DNA of 64,000 nt from Nocardioides daejeonensis (GTDB lineage Bacteria; Actinomycetota; Actinomycetes; Propionibacteriales; Nocardioidaceae). Position numbers and translations under genes: made by a program. The stretch is taken from assembly GCF_003194585.1 (NCBI RefSeq), contig NZ_QHKZ01000002.1:124001-188000 (forward strand), read 5' to 3'. The first letter of the stretch is position 1, and each line of letters opens with the position of its first letter. The notes beneath the pieces were generated by a model, which did not search any database, had not been told where the DNA came from, and saw only the letters and a program-made list of their open reading frames with translations. This document shows positions 25,923 through 36,571 of this stretch, piece after piece.

Positions 25923-28900
25923 GAAGCACCTCCATGATCCGGGCCTCGGTCTGGTCCTCGTCCAGACCTGCCGCGCGGGCCTCGGCGCGTGCGTCCAGCA
26001 CGCGGCGGAAGTCCCGGGGCATGACCTCGGTGAATCGACCGAGCGCGTTCGCCCAGTCGGCCAGCAGTTCCTCGGCGACCGTCGATCCGGTCTCCTCGTG
26101 GTGACGGACAACGAGCTCGTGGAGCTCCTCGGCCGCCTTGTCGCTTACCGGTCCCAGGTCGACGAGCTCACGGTTGACACGGCTCTCGTCGAGGTCCAGC
26201 ACGAACGCGTAGCCGCCTGACATGCCGGCCGCCAGGTTGCGGCCGGTGGGTCCCAGGACGACGACCCGGCCACCCGTCATGTACTCGCAGCCGTGGTCAC
26301 CGACGCCCTCGACGACGGCGGTCGCGCCAGAGTTGCGCACGCAGAAACGCTCGCCGGCCAGGCCACGCAGGAAGAGCTCGCCCGAGGTCGCGCCGTACCC
26401 GATCGTGTTGCCGGCGATCACCTGCTCGCGCGCTTCGAACCGGGCCTCACGGGCGGGCCGGACAACGACCCGGCCGCCGGAGAGTCCCTTGCCGACGTAG
26501 TCGTTCGCGTCGCCCTCCAGCCGCAGGGTGATCCCCGACGGCAGGAACGCGCCGAAGGACTGGCCCGCGGAGCCGGTGAAGGTCAGGTCGATGGTGCCGT
26601 CCGGAAGGCCGGCGCCGCGATAGCGCTTGGTGACCTCGTGACCGAGCATGGTGCCGACCGTGCGGTTCACGTTGCGGACCGCGATCTGCGCCCGCACCGG
26701 CTCGCCGCGTTCGAGCGCCGGAGCGGCGATCCGGATCAGCTCCTGATCAAGCGCCGCCTCAAGCCCGTGGTCCTGCTCGGTGGTACGGCGCAGCGCAGCC
26801 CCGACCGGCAGCTCCGGCAGGTGCAGCACCGGGCTCAGGTCGAGACCGGCGGCCTTCCAGTGGTCGACCGCACGCTCGACGTCGAGCGTCTGCACCTGGC
26901 CGACCGCCTCCTCCAACGTACGGAAGCCCAGCTCCGCCAGGAGCTCTCGCACCTCCTCGGCGATGTAGGTGAAGAAGTTCTCCACGAACTCCGGCTTGCC
27001 GGTGAACCGTTCACGCAGCACGGGGTTCTGGGTGGCGACGCCGACCGGGCAGGTGTCGAGGTGGCAGACCCGCATCATGATGCAGCCCGAAACGACGAGC
27101 GGCGCGGTCGCGAAACCGAACTCCTCGGCACCCAGAAGGGCGGCGATCACGACGTCGCGGCCGGTCTTGAGCTGACCATCGGTCTGCACCACGATCCGGT
27201 CCCGCAGTCCGTTGAGCAGCAGGGTCTGCTGGGTCTCGGCCAGACCGAGCTCCCAAGGACCTCCCGCATGCTTGAGGGAGGTGAGCGGAGACGCGCCCGT
27301 GCCGCCGTCGTGCCCGGAGACGAGCACCACATCGGCGTGCGCCTTCGAGACGCCTGCCGCGACCGTGCCGACACCGACTTCGGAGACCAGCTTCACGTGG
27401 ACCCGCGCCGCCGGGTTGGCGTTCTTGAGGTCGTGGATCAGCTGGGCGAGGTCCTCGATCGAGTAGATGTCGTGGTGCGGCGGCGGCGAGATCAGCCCCA
27501 CGCCCGGGGTGCTGTGCCGGGTCCGCGCCACCCAGGGGTAGACCTTGTGGCCGGGCAGCTGCCCGCCCTCACCCGGCTTCGCACCCTGGGCCATCTTGAT
27601 CTGGATGTCGTCGGCATTGGTGAGGTACTCGCTGGTGACGCCGAAGCGGCCAGAGGCAACCTGCTTGATCGCCGAGCGACGCTCCGGGTCGTAGAGCCGG
27701 TCGGGGTCCTCGCCGCCCTCACCGGTGTTGGACTTCGCGCCCAACCGGTTCATCGCGATCGCCAGGGTCTCGTGTGCCTCCCGGCTGATCGATCCGTAGG
27801 ACATCGCGCCCGTCGAGAACCGCTTGACGATCTCCGAGGCCGGCTCGACCTCGTCGATCGGCACCGACGCCCGGCCGGTCGCATCCTCACCCTTGAACCG
27901 GAAGAGGCCGCGCAGCGTCATCAGCCGCTCCGACTGCTCGTCGATGCGCGCCGTGTACTGCTTGAAGATGTCGTAGCGCCCGGCCCGGGTCGCGTGCTGG
28001 AGCCGGAAGACGGTCTCGGGATCGAACAGGTGCGGCTCACCCTCGCGCCGCCATTGGTACTCACCGCCGATCTCCAGCTCCCGGTGCGCCGGCAGGATGC
28101 CGTTGCGGGGGTACGCCGTTGCGTGGCGGCGCGCGACCTCTTCGGCGATCGTGTCGATCCCGACACCGCCCAGCTTCGACGTGGTGCCGGTGAAGTACTG
28201 GTCGACGAGTTCGTGCGAGAGACCGATCGCCTCGAAGACCTGGGCTCCGGTGTAGGAGGCGACGGTGGAGATGCCCATCTTGGACATCACCTTCAGCACG
28301 CCCTTGCCGAGCGACTTCACGAGGTTGCGAACCGCGACCGCAGGCTCGGCGCTGACGAAGTAGCCCTCCGCAGCCAGGTCCTCGACCGACTCCATGGCGA
28401 GGTAGGGGTTGACTGCCGCGGCGCCGTAGCCCACCAGCAGCGCGACATGGTGGACCTCGCGCACGTCGCCGGCCTCGACGACCAGACCGACCTGGGTGCG
28501 GGTCTTCTCCCGCACCAGGTGGTGGTGGACCGCCGCGGTGAGCAGGAGCGACGGGATCGGGGCAAGATCAGCGGTGGAGTGCCGGTCGGAGAGCACGATG
28601 ACCTGAGCGCCGTCGCTGATGGCCGTCGACACCTCGGCGCAGATCTCCGTCAGCCGCTCGGCCAGGGCGGCGCCTCCCCCGGCCACCGGGTAGAGCCCCC
28701 GCGCCACGTGGGTGCGCAGGCCCGGCAGGTCGCCCTCGCGATCGGCGAACCGGATCTTCGCGAGCTCGTCGTTGTCGATCACCGGGAACGGGACCACGAT
28801 CTGACGGCAGGAGTCGGGGCCTGCGTCGAGCAGGTTGGCCTCCGGCCCGATGCTGCCGTTCAGCGAGGTCACCAGCTCCTCACGGATGGCGTCCAGGGGC

Positions 28901-30441
28901 GGGTTGGTGACCTGGGCGAAGAGCTGCGTGAAGTAGTCGAAGAGCAGCCGCGGCTTCTCCGACAACGCCGCGATCGGCGAGTCGGTGCCCATCGACCCCA
29001 GCGGCTCGGCAGCGGTGTTGGCCATCGGCGCGAGGAGGACCCGGAGCTCCTCCTCGGTGTAGCCGAACACCTGCTGGCGCCGGGTCACCGACGCGTGGGT
29101 GTGCACGATGTGCTCGCGGTTGGGGATGTCGTTGAGGTTGATCAGGCCGCCGTCGAGCCAGTCGGCGTACGGCGCGGCACCGGCCAGGCCGGCCTTGATC
29201 TCCTCGTCCTCGATGATCCGGTGCTGCTCGGTGTCGACCAGGAACATCCGGCCCGGCTGGAGCCGGCCCTTGCGGACGATCGAAGCGGGGTCGAGGTCGA
29301 GCACGCCGACCTCGGAGGCGAGCACGACCAGACCGTCGTCGGTGACCCAGTAGCGGGACGGGCGCAGACCGTTGCGGTCCAGCACCGCGCCCACCTGCGT
29401 GCCGTCGGTGAAGACAACGCAGGCCGGTCCGTCCCACGGTTCCATCAAGGCCGAGTGGAACTCGTAGAAGGAGCGCCGCGCCGGATCCATCTCCGGGTTG
29501 TTCTCCCATGCCTCCGGGATCATCATCAGCACTGAGTGGGGCAGTGAGCGACCACCGAGGTGGAGCAGCTCGAGCACCTCGTCGAACGAGGCCGAGTCGG
29601 AGGCTCCGGGGGTACAGATCGGGAACAGCCGCTGCAGGTCGCCCGGGATCAGGTCGCTGGCCAGCAGCGCCTCGCGGGCCCGCATCCAGTTGCGGTTGCC
29701 CATGACGGTGTTGATCTCACCGTTGTGGGCGATGAAGCGGAACGGGTGGGCCAGCGGCCAGCTCGGGAAGGTGTTGGTCGAGAAGCGCGAGTGCACGACC
29801 GCGACCGCGCTGGCGACACGCTCGTCGACCAGGTCAGGGAAGACCTGGTCGAGCTGGTCGGTAGTGAGCATGCCCTTGTAGGCGAGCGTGCGCGAGGAGA
29901 GTGACGGGAAGTACACCTCGGTCTCCCGCTCGGCCCGCTTGCGCAGGCAGAAGGCCAGTCGCTCCAACGCCATCCGGTCGCCGCTGGGCCCGGAGACGAA
30001 CAGCTGCGCGAACGCCGGCATGCAGGCCAGCGCGGTCGCGCCGAGTGAGGCGGGGTTCACCGGCACCTCACGCCAGCCGAGCACGCTGAGCCCTTCCTCC
30101 TTGGCGATCTCCTCGATCCGGGCGCGGGTGCCGGCCACCTGATCGGGGTCGCCGGGCAGGAACGCGGTGCCCACGGCGTACTCCCCCGGTGCCGGCAGCT
30201 CGAAGCCGGCAACAGCACGCAGGAACGCGTCGGGAACCTGCATCAGGATGCCGGCGCCGTCGCCGGAGTTGGTCTCGGCGCCAGCGGCGCCTCGGTGCTC
30301 GAGGTTGCGCAGCGCGGTGAGCGCCTGCGCCACGATGGTGTGACTGGCTTCGCCGGTCAGGGTTGCCACGAAGGCGACGCCGCAGGCGTCGTGCTCGAAG
30401 CGGCCGTCATACAACCCTTGCGGCGGCGGGAATGCGTGCAT
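25915..30441 (-). CDS. gltB: Glutamate synthase large subunit
   Basis: 1,508 residues, normal length. A 19-residue propeptide precedes Cys 20 in HDACGVAF, the nucleophile of the class II glutaminase domain (about 20-430). The central and FMN-binding synthase domains follow ([27 protein letters not shown]), with the 3Fe-4S ligands in [15 protein letters not shown] and a C-terminal GXGXG beta-helix domain ([11 protein letters not shown]). With GltD it makes glutamate. The ribosome site GGGAGAA precedes ATG 30441. A promoter with a perfect TTGACA lies about 140 bases upstream. Confidence 0.97.
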   Translation of the reverse strand: MHAFPPPQGLYDGRFEHDACGVAFVATLTGEASHTIVAQALTALRNLEHRGAAGAETNSGDGAGILMQVPDAFLRAVAGFELPAPGEYAVGTAFLPGDPDQVAGTRARIEEIAKEEGLSVLGWREVPVNPASLGATALACMPAFAQLFVSGPSGDRMALERLAFCLRKRAERETEVYFPSLSSRTLAYKGMLTTDQLDQVFPDLVDERVASAVAVVHSRFSTNTFPSWPLAHPFRFIAHNGEINTVMGNRNWMRAREALLASDLIPGDLQRLFPICTPGASDSASFDEVLELLHLGGRSLPHSVLMMIPEAWENNPEMDPARRSFYEFHSALMEPWDGPACVVFTDGTQVGAVLDRNGLRPSRYWVTDDGLVVLASEVGVLDLDPASIVRKGRLQPGRMFLVDTEQHRIIEDEEIKAGLAGAAPYADWLDGGLINLNDIPNREHIVHTHASVTRRQQVFGYTEEELRVLLAPMANTAAEPLGSMGTDSPIAALSEKPRLLFDYFTQLFAQVTNPPLDAIREELVTSLNGSIGPEANLLDAGPDSCRQIVVPFPVIDNDELAKIRFADREGDLPGLRTHVARGLYPVAGGGAALAERLTEICAEVSTAISDGAQVIVLSDRHSTADLAPIPSLLLTAAVHHHLVREKTRTQVGLVVEAGDVREVHHVALLVGYGAAAVNPYLAMESVEDLAAEGYFVSAEPAVAVRNLVKSLGKGVLKVMSKMGISTVASYTGAQVFEAIGLSHELVDQYFTGTTSKLGGVGIDTIAEEVARRHATAYPRNGILPAHRELEIGGEYQWRREGEPHLFDPETVFRLQHATRAGRYDIFKQYTARIDEQSERLMTLRGLFRFKGEDATGRASVPIDEVEPASEIVKRFSTGAMSYGSISREAHETLAIAMNRLGAKSNTGEGGEDPDRLYDPERRSAIKQVASGRFGVTSEYLTNADDIQIKMAQGAKPGEGGQLPGHKVYPWVARTRHSTPGVGLISPPPHHDIYSIEDLAQLIHDLKNANPAARVHVKLVSEVGVGTVAAGVSKAHADVVLVSGHDGGTGASPLTSLKHAGGPWELGLAETQQTLLLNGLRDRIVVQTDGQLKTGRDVVIAALLGAEEFGFATAPLVVSGCIMMRVCHLDTCPVGVATQNPVLRERFTGKPEFVENFFTYIAEEVRELLAELGFRTLEEAVGQVQTLDVERAVDHWKAAGLDLSPVLHLPELPVGAALRRTTEQDHGLEAALDQELIRIAAPALERGEPVRAQIAVRNVNRTVGTMLGHEVTKRYRGAGLPDGTIDLTFTGSAGQSFGAFLPSGITLRLEGDANDYVGKGLSGGRVVVRPAREARFEAREQVIAGNTIGYGATSGELFLRGLAGERFCVRNSGATAVVEGVGDHGCEYMTGGRVVVLGPTGRNLAAGMSGGYAFVLDLDESRVNRELVDLGPVSDKAAEELHELVVRHHEETGSTVAEELLADWANALGRFTEVMPRDFRRVLDARAEARAAGLDEDQTEARIMEVLHG

Positions 30442-30552
30442 GACATTCTCCCGTCGTCGTCAGCGACGTGTCGGCCAGGAGAGATGCCCGGGGCCACGTC
30501 GCGGTGGAAAGTGCAGACTGCACGGGACGACGTTGGCCCGGCGGGTGGCGCA

Positions 30553-30584
30553 ACTCTAACACCGACCGCCCACCTGCTTGTCAA
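30553..30584 (-). promoter_or_regulatory. Promoter of gltBD
   Basis: TTGACA at 30584-30579 on the minus strand is a perfect -35 box. The -10 region is GTTAGAGT (30560-30553), with GTTAGA at 18 bases spacing or TAGAGT at 20. The leader to the gltB start is about 105 bases; no riboswitch fold was recognised in it. Confidence 0.5.
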
Positions 30585-30626
30585 CTCAGCCGTGGAGACC
30601 ATGAGTGACCCGGTGGGAGCGACCCC

Positions 30627-30648
30627 GGTGGTCGAGCTTGTCGAGACC
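30627..30648. repeat. Single copy of the GGTCGAGCTTGTCGAGACC repeat
   Basis: One copy with the same core as at 24330, followed by three short GAGACCC/GAGACCCGAGACCC direct repeats, placed between gltB and the end of the DUF222/HNH gene. Confidence 0.6.
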
Positions 30649-30665
30649 CGAGACCCGAGACCCGA

Positions 30666-32149
30666 CTACTCGAGCGGCGTAGCGCCGTCGGGGCTGACCA
30701 ACCAGCGTTGCTGGTGCCGGTTGGTCCAGAGGTAGGACCCATCGGCCAGGCGCCGGTAGCGCCACCGGCCGGTTGTCTTGACCAGGTGATGCCGCCGGCA
30801 CAGGGGCGCGAGGTTCTCTGATCGGGTCTGCCCCGGCGGGCCGCCGGCATCAGGTGGGACGTAGGGATCGATGTGGTCCAGGTCGCAGTCCCAACTCGAA
30901 CGCCTACAGCCCGGATAGACGCAATTCGGGTCGCGGAGCCGGACCTGGGTGTCGAGCCACCCTGGCGGATCATGCGAGTCGGTCCGCTCGCTCGGATCCC
31001 TTCCGCGCGCCATGTCGATGACCGGAGCGACCGTGGCAAGGGACCCGTGGCGACGGAGCCAGTCCCGTAGTTGTGTGGTGAGGATCTGCCCGAGGCGGTC
31101 GGTAGAGACGATCCCGACGTCATCGCCCGGATCGGCTCCGAAGCCCTCCGGCGGCTGGCCGGTCAAGGCGAGCAGATCGGTCAGTGAGAGGTGCGCGAAC
31201 ACCCGCAGCCCCGACTCGGCGCGGGACGTGGTGCGCCGCCCGTCCCGCCGCCGGCAGCGGCGTTCGCGGTGCTGTCGCCCTCCGCTCTGCCGTGTCCGGG
31301 GCTGTCGTGGCCGCGGCCCGTGGTGCCGGCCTGGTCGAAGCCCAGCGTGGGCTGACCGTCCTCCGCCAGCCGGCCAAGGGCTGTGGCGCGGCGTTGTTGC
31401 AGGGTGCCGGTGTCTCCCAGCACCGCGAGCGCGGCAGCCTCGGTCGTGAGCAGGTCGAGGAACCGGGCCAGGTCCAGCGAGTCGCCGAACGCCGTGAGTT
31501 CGCTGGTGCCGCCCACCGCCGCGCAGACAGAGCCGTCGCGGGCCTGGGGATGTTGGACCCAGACTCCCCAGTCATCACGACTCTTCGGGGCTCGGGGGTC
31601 ACGGACGAGTTCGGGGTGGAACGTCACCGTTGCCTGCGCCAGGGTCCGTTCGATGGTCGGCCACCCGGTGCGACCGGTCTTGTGCAGCTCGGTGTCGAAC
31701 CATCGGGCGGCGCGGAAGGAGAGGCGACGGGTGAGCTCGGCGACCCGGCGGGCCGTCCATCCCGGCATCGCCAGGTCTTCGACCTTGCTCCACAGCAGAG
31801 GGAGGCGGTGGTGGAGGTCCAGGGTGTCGGCGATCAAGGCCAGCGCGGCAGCACGGGAGATGCACGCAGCGGCCGAGAGGTCTTCGACCGCCAACACCGC
31901 CACATCCGGGGTGCCTTCACCCGACACCTTCAGGTCAGCGTCGTCGGGGTACAGGCACTGCTCGGCCAGAACCGCACGTGGCTGGTCGGCAGTGGGCGGG
32001 TTCAGGACCGCCCACTGGTAAGCAAGACGGAGATCGCGGCGAGCGCCCTTCCACCGGCGCACCCGGTCTTCGGAGATGAGGCCGAGCAACGTCCCGCCGT
32101 CGAGGTCAGCGACCTCGTGCGGCTGGTGCCTGGCATCGATCTCGATCAT
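30666..32149 (-). pseudogene. DUF222 / HNH endonuclease (13E12-like), frameshifted
   Basis: Two overlapping frames make one protein of about 490 residues. The first (32149 to 31181) is a DUF222 domain, with LSFRAARWFDTELHKTGR and a final Gly/Ala-rich region that runs out of frame into a stop. The second (to 30666) resumes at RAESGLRVFAHLSLTDLLAL and carries the HNH nuclease: CVYPGCRRSSWDCDLDHIDP, then CRRHHLVKTTGRWRY. A one-base shift near 31210-31270, in a GC-rich stretch, separates them. Such multi-copy genes are common in actinobacteria. A sequencing error or a real inactivating shift are both possible; a GTG at 31202 could let the HNH half be made alone. Confidence 0.8.
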
Positions 32150-32184
32150 GACGACAGTCCAGCACGAGGCCCCGACGCAAGCCG

Positions 32185-32319
32185 GGTCTCGACAGGCTCG
32201 ACCACCGCCCCGGTCTCGACAGGCTCGACCACCGCCCCGGTCTCGACAGGCTCGACCACCGCCCCGGTCTCGACAGGCTCGACCACCGCCCGGGTCTCGA
32301 CACGCTCGACCACCGCGCG
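32185..32319. repeat. Five tandem 27-bp repeats
   Basis: Units start at 32185, 32212, 32239, 32266 and 32293, each reading GGTCTCGACAGGCTCGACC then an ACCGCCCC-type tail; the last unit has ACACGCTCG instead of ACAGGCTCG. The core is the same element found at 24356 and 30627. There are no unique spacers. It lies between the VIT1 stop and the DUF222 start. Confidence 0.92.
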
Positions 32320-32323
32320 GGGA

Positions 32324-33109
32324 TCAGCCGAGACCGGCGCCTACCAGGCTGCCGATCCAGAAGGTCAGCACGAAGGCCGCACCGCCCAGCAGCACCTGGC
32401 GCAGCCCGCCGAACCACCAGGGGCGACTGGTCAGCCGCGTCACCACCGCTCCGCAGAGGAACAGCGCGACGAGGGTGAGCCCGATCGCCCATGGCAGGGC
32501 GTCGCCGTCGACGAGGAACGGAACCACGGGAACGAGAGCACCGAGCGAGAAGGAGAGGAAGGAGGAGACGGCGGCGACGGTCGGCGACGCGAGCTCGTCG
32601 GGGTCGACACCGAACTCCTCCATCGCATGCACCGCCACGGCCGCGTCGACGTTGCGGTGCACCTGGGTCGCCACCTCTTCGGCGAGCTCGGCATCGAGCC
32701 CCTTCTCGGTGAGCATCTCGACCAGCTCGGCCCGCTCGGCCTCCGGGTTCGTCAGGATCTCCTGGCGCTCCTTGGCGATCTCTCGTTCTGCGGCCTCCGA
32801 CTGGCTGGCGACCGAGGCGTACTCTCCGGCTGCCATCGAGAAGGCACCGGCAGCGAGGCCCGCCAAGCCGGCCAGGACCACCGCGTTGCTGTCCGTCGCG
32901 TCCTGCGTGCCGCCTGCCACGCCCGCGATCAGCGCGGCGTTGGAGACCAGGCCGTCCATGGCGCCGAAGACCGCCGGTCTCAACCAACCGCCGGAGACAT
33001 CGGAGTGCTCGTGCCCGATCGGTGGCGTCTCAGGCGTCTCCACGCTCGGCGGCGTCGACGCCGTCACCGGGCTCGGCTCCGGCTGCGGAGGTGTCATCGA
33101 CTGGCTCAT
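32324..33109 (-). CDS. VIT1/CCC1-family metal (iron/manganese) transporter
   Basis: 261 residues from ATG 33109, supported by a TACCGT -10 box 7 bases upstream; GTG 33067 is an alternative. After a polar 45-residue N-terminus comes the typical first helix VFGAMDGLVSNAALIAGVAG, then AGAFSMAAGEYASVASQSE. A Glu-rich cytosolic helical region (about 105-160) matches the metal-binding domain of VIT1, and three more helices follow. The family moves Fe2+ or Mn2+ across membranes. The gene overlaps the 3' end of lgt by 80 bases on the same strand but appears to have its own promoter. Confidence 0.85.
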   Translation of the reverse strand: MSQSMTPPQPEPSPVTASTPPSVETPETPPIGHEHSDVSGGWLRPAVFGAMDGLVSNAALIAGVAGGTQDATDSNAVVLAGLAGLAAGAFSMAAGEYASVASQSEAAEREIAKERQEILTNPEAERAELVEMLTEKGLDAELAEEVATQVHRNVDAAVAVHAMEEFGVDPDELASPTVAAVSSFLSFSLGALVPVVPFLVDGDALPWAIGLTLVALFLCGAVVTRLTSRPWWFGGLRQVLLGGAAFVLTFWIGSLVGAGLG

Positions 33110-33950
33110 GGCCCTCACGGTAGACCGATTCCTCACGTCCTGGGGCACGTCGCAAGGAGAGGATGAAGTAGAGCGCCGCGGCGGCGAAGAGCAGGATCGA
33201 GGTCCACACGTTCCACCGCAGGCCGAGGACGTCATCGAGCTGGACGGAGTCGATGCGCAGCATCTCGATCCAGCCGCGCCCGGCGGTGTAGGCCATCACG
33301 TAGAGCGCGACCATGCGGCCGTGACCGACCCGGAAGCGGCGGTCGAGCCAGAGCAGCAGCGCGAACGCGGCGAGGTTCCAGATCGCCTCGTAGAGGAACG
33401 TCGGGTGGAAGGTCGTGCCGGCCGGATAGCCTGCCTCGATCGCCGTCGACGGTGAGACCGAGAGCGCCCAGGGCAGCTCGGTGGGCTTGCCGAAGAGCTC
33501 CTGGTTGAAGTAGTTCCCGAACCGTCCCATCGCCTGGGCGACCAGAACCCCCGGAGCCAGTGCGTCGAGCACGGGCAGGAGCCGTAGCCCCATCCGTCGA
33601 GCGCCGATGACGGCACCGACCGCACCCAGCGCGATCGCTCCCCAGATCCCGAGGCCGCCCTGCCAGATGTAGAGCGCCTCGACCGGCCGGCGCGGGGCAC
33701 CGTCGCCGAAGTAGAGCTGCCAGTCGGTGAGCACGTGATAGAGACGTGCGCCAACGATCCCGAACGGCACCGCCCACACCGCCACGTCGGTCATCTGGCC
33801 CGCCTGGCCACCGCGAGCCACCCAGCGTCGCTCGCCGATCCAGATGGCCGCGACGATGCCCAGGACGATGCACAGCGCGTATGCCCGCAGCGGGAGCGGC
33901 CCCAGGTGCCAGATGGACTCCGAGGGGCTCGGGATGGTCCAGATGCTCAC
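33030..33950 (-). CDS. lgt: Prolipoprotein diacylglyceryl transferase
   Basis: 306 residues with about seven TM helices. The Lgt signature GRFGNYFNQELFG, the opening PLPLRAYALCIVLGIVA, and VGARLYHVLTDW are all present. The enzyme moves diacylglycerol from phosphatidylglycerol onto the lipobox Cys of prelipoproteins, so it serves LivJ, the SCO1 protein, the solute-binding protein at 58.3 kb and the lipoprotein at 46.0 kb. A C-terminal polar extension (about 275-306) is not needed for catalysis. Its start overlaps the end of the SCO1 gene (ATGA-type), continuing the trp operon. Confidence 0.96.
   Translation of the reverse strand: MSIWTIPSPSESIWHLGPLPLRAYALCIVLGIVAAIWIGERRWVARGGQAGQMTDVAVWAVPFGIVGARLYHVLTDWQLYFGDGAPRRPVEALYIWQGGLGIWGAIALGAVGAVIGARRMGLRLLPVLDALAPGVLVAQAMGRFGNYFNQELFGKPTELPWALSVSPSTAIEAGYPAGTTFHPTFLYEAIWNLAAFALLLWLDRRFRVGHGRMVALYVMAYTAGRGWIEMLRIDSVQLDDVLGLRWNVWTSILLFAAAALYFILSLRRAPGREESVYREGHEPVDDTSAAGAEPGDGVDAAERGDA
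33117..33122 (-). promoter_or_regulatory. -10 box of the VIT1-type gene (leaderless)
   Basis: TACCGT lies 7 bases before ATG 33109, inside the 3' end of lgt. It suggests transcription separate from the trp-lgt operon. Confidence 0.45.
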
Positions 33951-34570
33951 GAATCCTCCAACAACAGGGAGATGTCCTGGGCGAGAGCCTGTGCGCTCAC
34001 ATCCTGCGACCAGTAGTGACCGACCTCGCCGGCGGCATCGAGCGCGAAGATCTGAGTGCCGTGGGTGACGTCGTACCCCCCGGAGGGGAGCTTCTTCTCG
34101 GTCTCGAAGACGACGTGGAAAGAGGCTGCTGCCTCCTCCAGGTCGGCGAGCGAGCCGGTGAGGCCGATGAACCCGGGGTTGAACCGGTCGAGGTAGCGGC
34201 GCAGCGCCGACTCGGTGTCACGTGCGGGGTCGGTGGTCACGAACACCACGTCGACATCCTTCACCTCGTCACCGATGCGGGTCAGCGCACTGGCGATGTT
34301 GCCCATCACCATCGGACAGATGTCAGGGCACTTGGCGTAGCCGAAGAAGACCAGGGTGAGCGGCTTGCTCGGCTGCTCCGCCAACGAGTAGGAAGCGCCG
34401 GAGGTATCGGTCAGAGCGGTAGCAGCGGCGGTCCACGGCGTCTTGAGCACCTGAGCGCTCAGCTCACCGTCCTTGGTGTCGGCCTTGGCACAGCCGCTGA
34501 CGATCAGGGCGCCGGCGAGCACGACGGCCCCGAGCGCTCGGCGCCGTCGCGAGCCGATGCCACTACGCAC
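33947..34570 (-). CDS. SCO1/SenC-family copper-chaperone lipoprotein
   Basis: 207 residues. The lipobox ALIVSGC places Cys 27 at the membrane surface. The thioredoxin-like domain has CPDIC (Cys 81, Cys 85) and His 170 in DVTHGTQIF, the three copper ligands of SCO1, with LVFFGYAKCPDICP as the family signature. It should deliver copper to, or reduce, the CuA centre of cytochrome c oxidase outside the membrane. It sits between trpA (8-base overlap) and lgt (4-base overlap), an unusual place in an otherwise standard trp-lgt operon. A general thiol reductase role is the alternative. Confidence 0.9.
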   Translation of the reverse strand: MRSGIGSRRRRALGAVVLAGALIVSGCAKADTKDGELSAQVLKTPWTAAATALTDTSGASYSLAEQPSKPLTLVFFGYAKCPDICPMVMGNIASALTRIGDEVKDVDVVFVTTDPARDTESALRRYLDRFNPGFIGLTGSLADLEEAAASFHVVFETEKKLPSGGYDVTHGTQIFALDAAGEVGHYWSQDVSAQALAQDISLLLEDS

Positions 34571-35357
34571 CGCGTACTCCCGCCGCCAACTCCTCGGTCA
34601 GGGCGCGCAGCGCCTTGACCGCCGCCGCCTGGTCGCCGGCCTGCTGGATGGCGCGGACGAACGCCGAGCCGACGATGACACCGTCGGCGAACCGGGCGAC
34701 CTCAGCAGCCTGGGCGCCGGTGGAGACGCCGAGGCCGACCCCGACCGGCAGGTCGGTCGTAGCCTTCGTGCGGGCGACCAGAGGCTCGGCCAGGTCGCTT
34801 GTCGTGGTGCGGGCACCGGTCACCCCCATGACCGCGGTCGCATAGACGAAGCCCCGGCAGCTCGCCGTCGTCATCGCGATCCGCTCGTCGGTCGAGGACG
34901 GTGCGACCAGGAAGATCTTGTCGAGGTCGTGCGCGTCCGCCGCGGCGATCCACTCGCCGCCGTAGTCAGGCGTGATGTCCGGAGTGATCAGGCCGGAGCC
35001 GCCGGCGTTGGCAAGGTCCGCGGCGAAGCGCTCGACGCCGTACCGCTCGACCGGGTTCCAGTAGGTCATCACGACCGTCGGCACGCCCGTCGCCGCAACG
35101 GCCTCGACCGTGCGCAGCACGTCGGCCGTGCGGATCCCGCCCTCGAGTGCCGCCTGGGCGGCTGCCTGGATCGTGGGCCCGTCCATCACGGGGTCGGAGT
35201 AGGGCAGGCCGATCTCGACCACATCGACGCCGGCTTCGACGATGGTGGTGATCGCCTCGATGGCACCGGGGACGTCGGGGAAACCCGCCGGAAGATAGCC
35301 GACGAGCGCGGAGCGACCCTCCGCCTTGGCCCGGTCGAAGGCGCGCTGGACGCTCAT
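34563..35357 (-). CDS. trpA: Tryptophan synthase alpha chain
   Basis: 264 residues. It cleaves indole-3-glycerol phosphate to indole and glyceraldehyde 3-phosphate and channels indole to Trp[20 protein letters not shown] holds catalytic Glu 48 and Asp 59, and phosphate-binding GLGVSTGAQ and GVIVGSAFV are present. ATG 35357 overlaps the trpB stop as ATGA. A longer open frame upstream only shadows trpB. Confidence 0.97.
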   Translation of the reverse strand: MSVQRAFDRAKAEGRSALVGYLPAGFPDVPGAIEAITTIVEAGVDVVEIGLPYSDPVMDGPTIQAAAQAALEGGIRTADVLRTVEAVAATGVPTVVMTYWNPVERYGVERFAADLANAGGSGLITPDITPDYGGEWIAAADAHDLDKIFLVAPSSTDERIAMTTASCRGFVYATAVMGVTGARTTTSDLAEPLVARTKATTDLPVGVGLGVSTGAQAAEVARFADGVIVGSAFVRAIQQAGDQAAAVKALRALTEELAAGVRGA

Positions 35358-36571
35358 GAGGTCTCCTCCCCGCCGAGCCCGAACCATTCGATGGCGGTGC
35401 CCATGTCCTTGTCGCCGCGACCACTGAGGTTCACCAGGAGGAGGGCGTCCTCGCCCTTCTCCTCGCGCAGCCTCGGCGCGATCCGCAGTGCACCGGCGAG
35501 CGCATGGGCCGACTCGACTGCCGGGATGATGCCCTCGGTGCGGCTCAGCAGCGCCAAGGCGTCCATCGCCTCGGTGTCGGTGACCGGCTCGTAGACGGCC
35601 CGGCCGACGGCGGCGAGGTGGGAGTGCTGCGGCCCGACGCCCGGGTAGTCGAGACCGGCCGAGATCGAGTGCGATTCGATCGTCTGGCCGTCCTCGTCCT
35701 GCAGCACGTAGGTGCGGGCACCGTGCAGCACGCCACTCTGGCCGGCGTGGATGGTGGCGGCGTGGCGGGGCGTGTCGACCCCCTCCCCCCCAGCCTCGAA
35801 GCCGTAGATGTCGACGCTCGGGTCGTCGAGGAAGGCGGTGAAGAGCCCGATCGCGTTCGACCCACCGCCGACGCAGGCGGCGATGGCGTCCGGAAGCCGT
35901 CCGAACTGCTCCAGGCACTGGGCGCGAGCCTCGTCGCCGATCCCGCGGCAGAAGTCGCGCACCATGCTCGGGAACGGGTGCGGACCCGCGGCCGTGCCGA
36001 AGAGGTACGCCGTGTGGTCGACGCTGGCGACCCAGTCGCGCAACGCTTCGTTGATGGCGTCCTTGAGGGTCGCCGAGCCCGACTCGACCGGGATCACCGT
36101 GGCTCCCAGCAACTGCATACGGGCGACGTTGAGGGCCTGCCGACGCGTGTCGACCGCACCCATGTAGACCGTGCAGTCCAGGCCGAAGTACGCCGCAGCG
36201 GTCGCGCTGGCCACCCCGTGCTGGCCGGCACCGGTCTCGGCGATCACCCGGGTCTTGCCCATCCGCTTGGTGAGCATCGCCTGGCCGAGGACGTTGCGGA
36301 TCTTGTGCGCCCCCGTGTGGTTGAGGTCCTCGCGCTTGAGCAGCACCGTCACGCCGGCCTGCTGGGAGAGCCGCTCGGCGTGGTAGAGCCGGCTCGGGGC
36401 ACCCGCGTAGTCACGGATGATCGCCTCGAAGTCGGCGATGAAAGCAGGGTCGGCCATCGCCTCGCGCCAGGCGACGTCGAGCTCGTCGAGCGCTGCCACC
36501 AGCGCCTCAGGCATGAAGCGGCCACCGAAGTCGCCGAAGAAGCCCCGCTCGTCTGCGGCGTACTGGGTCAC
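35354..36571 (-). CDS. trpB: Tryptophan synthase beta chain
   Basis: 405 residues, full length. PLP is bound by Lys 90 in [33 protein letters not shown] and the PLP-phosphate loop [10 protein letters not shown] are present. It condenses indole with serine to give tryptophan and forms the alpha2-beta2 complex with TrpA. It overlaps trpC and trpA by 4 bases each (ATGA junctions). Confidence 0.98.
   Translation of the reverse strand: MTQYAADERGFFGDFGGRFMPEALVAALDELDVAWREAMADPAFIADFEAIIRDYAGAPSRLYHAERLSQQAGVTVLLKREDLNHTGAHKIRNVLGQAMLTKRMGKTRVIAETGAGQHGVASATAAAYFGLDCTVYMGAVDTRRQALNVARMQLLGATVIPVESGSATLKDAINEALRDWVASVDHTAYLFGTAAGPHPFPSMVRDFCRGIGDEARAQCLEQFGRLPDAIAACVGGGSNAIGLFTAFLDDPSVDIYGFEAGGEGVDTPRHAATIHAGQSGVLHGARTYVLQDEDGQTIESHSISAGLDYPGVGPQHSHLAAVGRAVYEPVTDTEAMDALALLSRTEGIIPAVESAHALAGALRIAPRLREEKGEDALLLVNLSGRGDKDMGTAIEWFGLGGEETS

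Noticed and set aside
26293..29535. Long plus-strand frame opposite gltB
   Set aside because: Low-complexity antisense shadow of a clear, full-length gene; no ribosome site or domain.
32185..32319. CRISPR array
   Set aside because: The 27-bp units are directly adjacent with no unique spacers, and no cas genes are present.
31184..33166. Plus-strand frame reading through the tandem array as a Ser/Thr repeat protein
   Set aside because: The repeat is nucleotide-level and the 27-base period simply keeps the frame open; flanking parts are antisense to the DUF222 and VIT1 genes.
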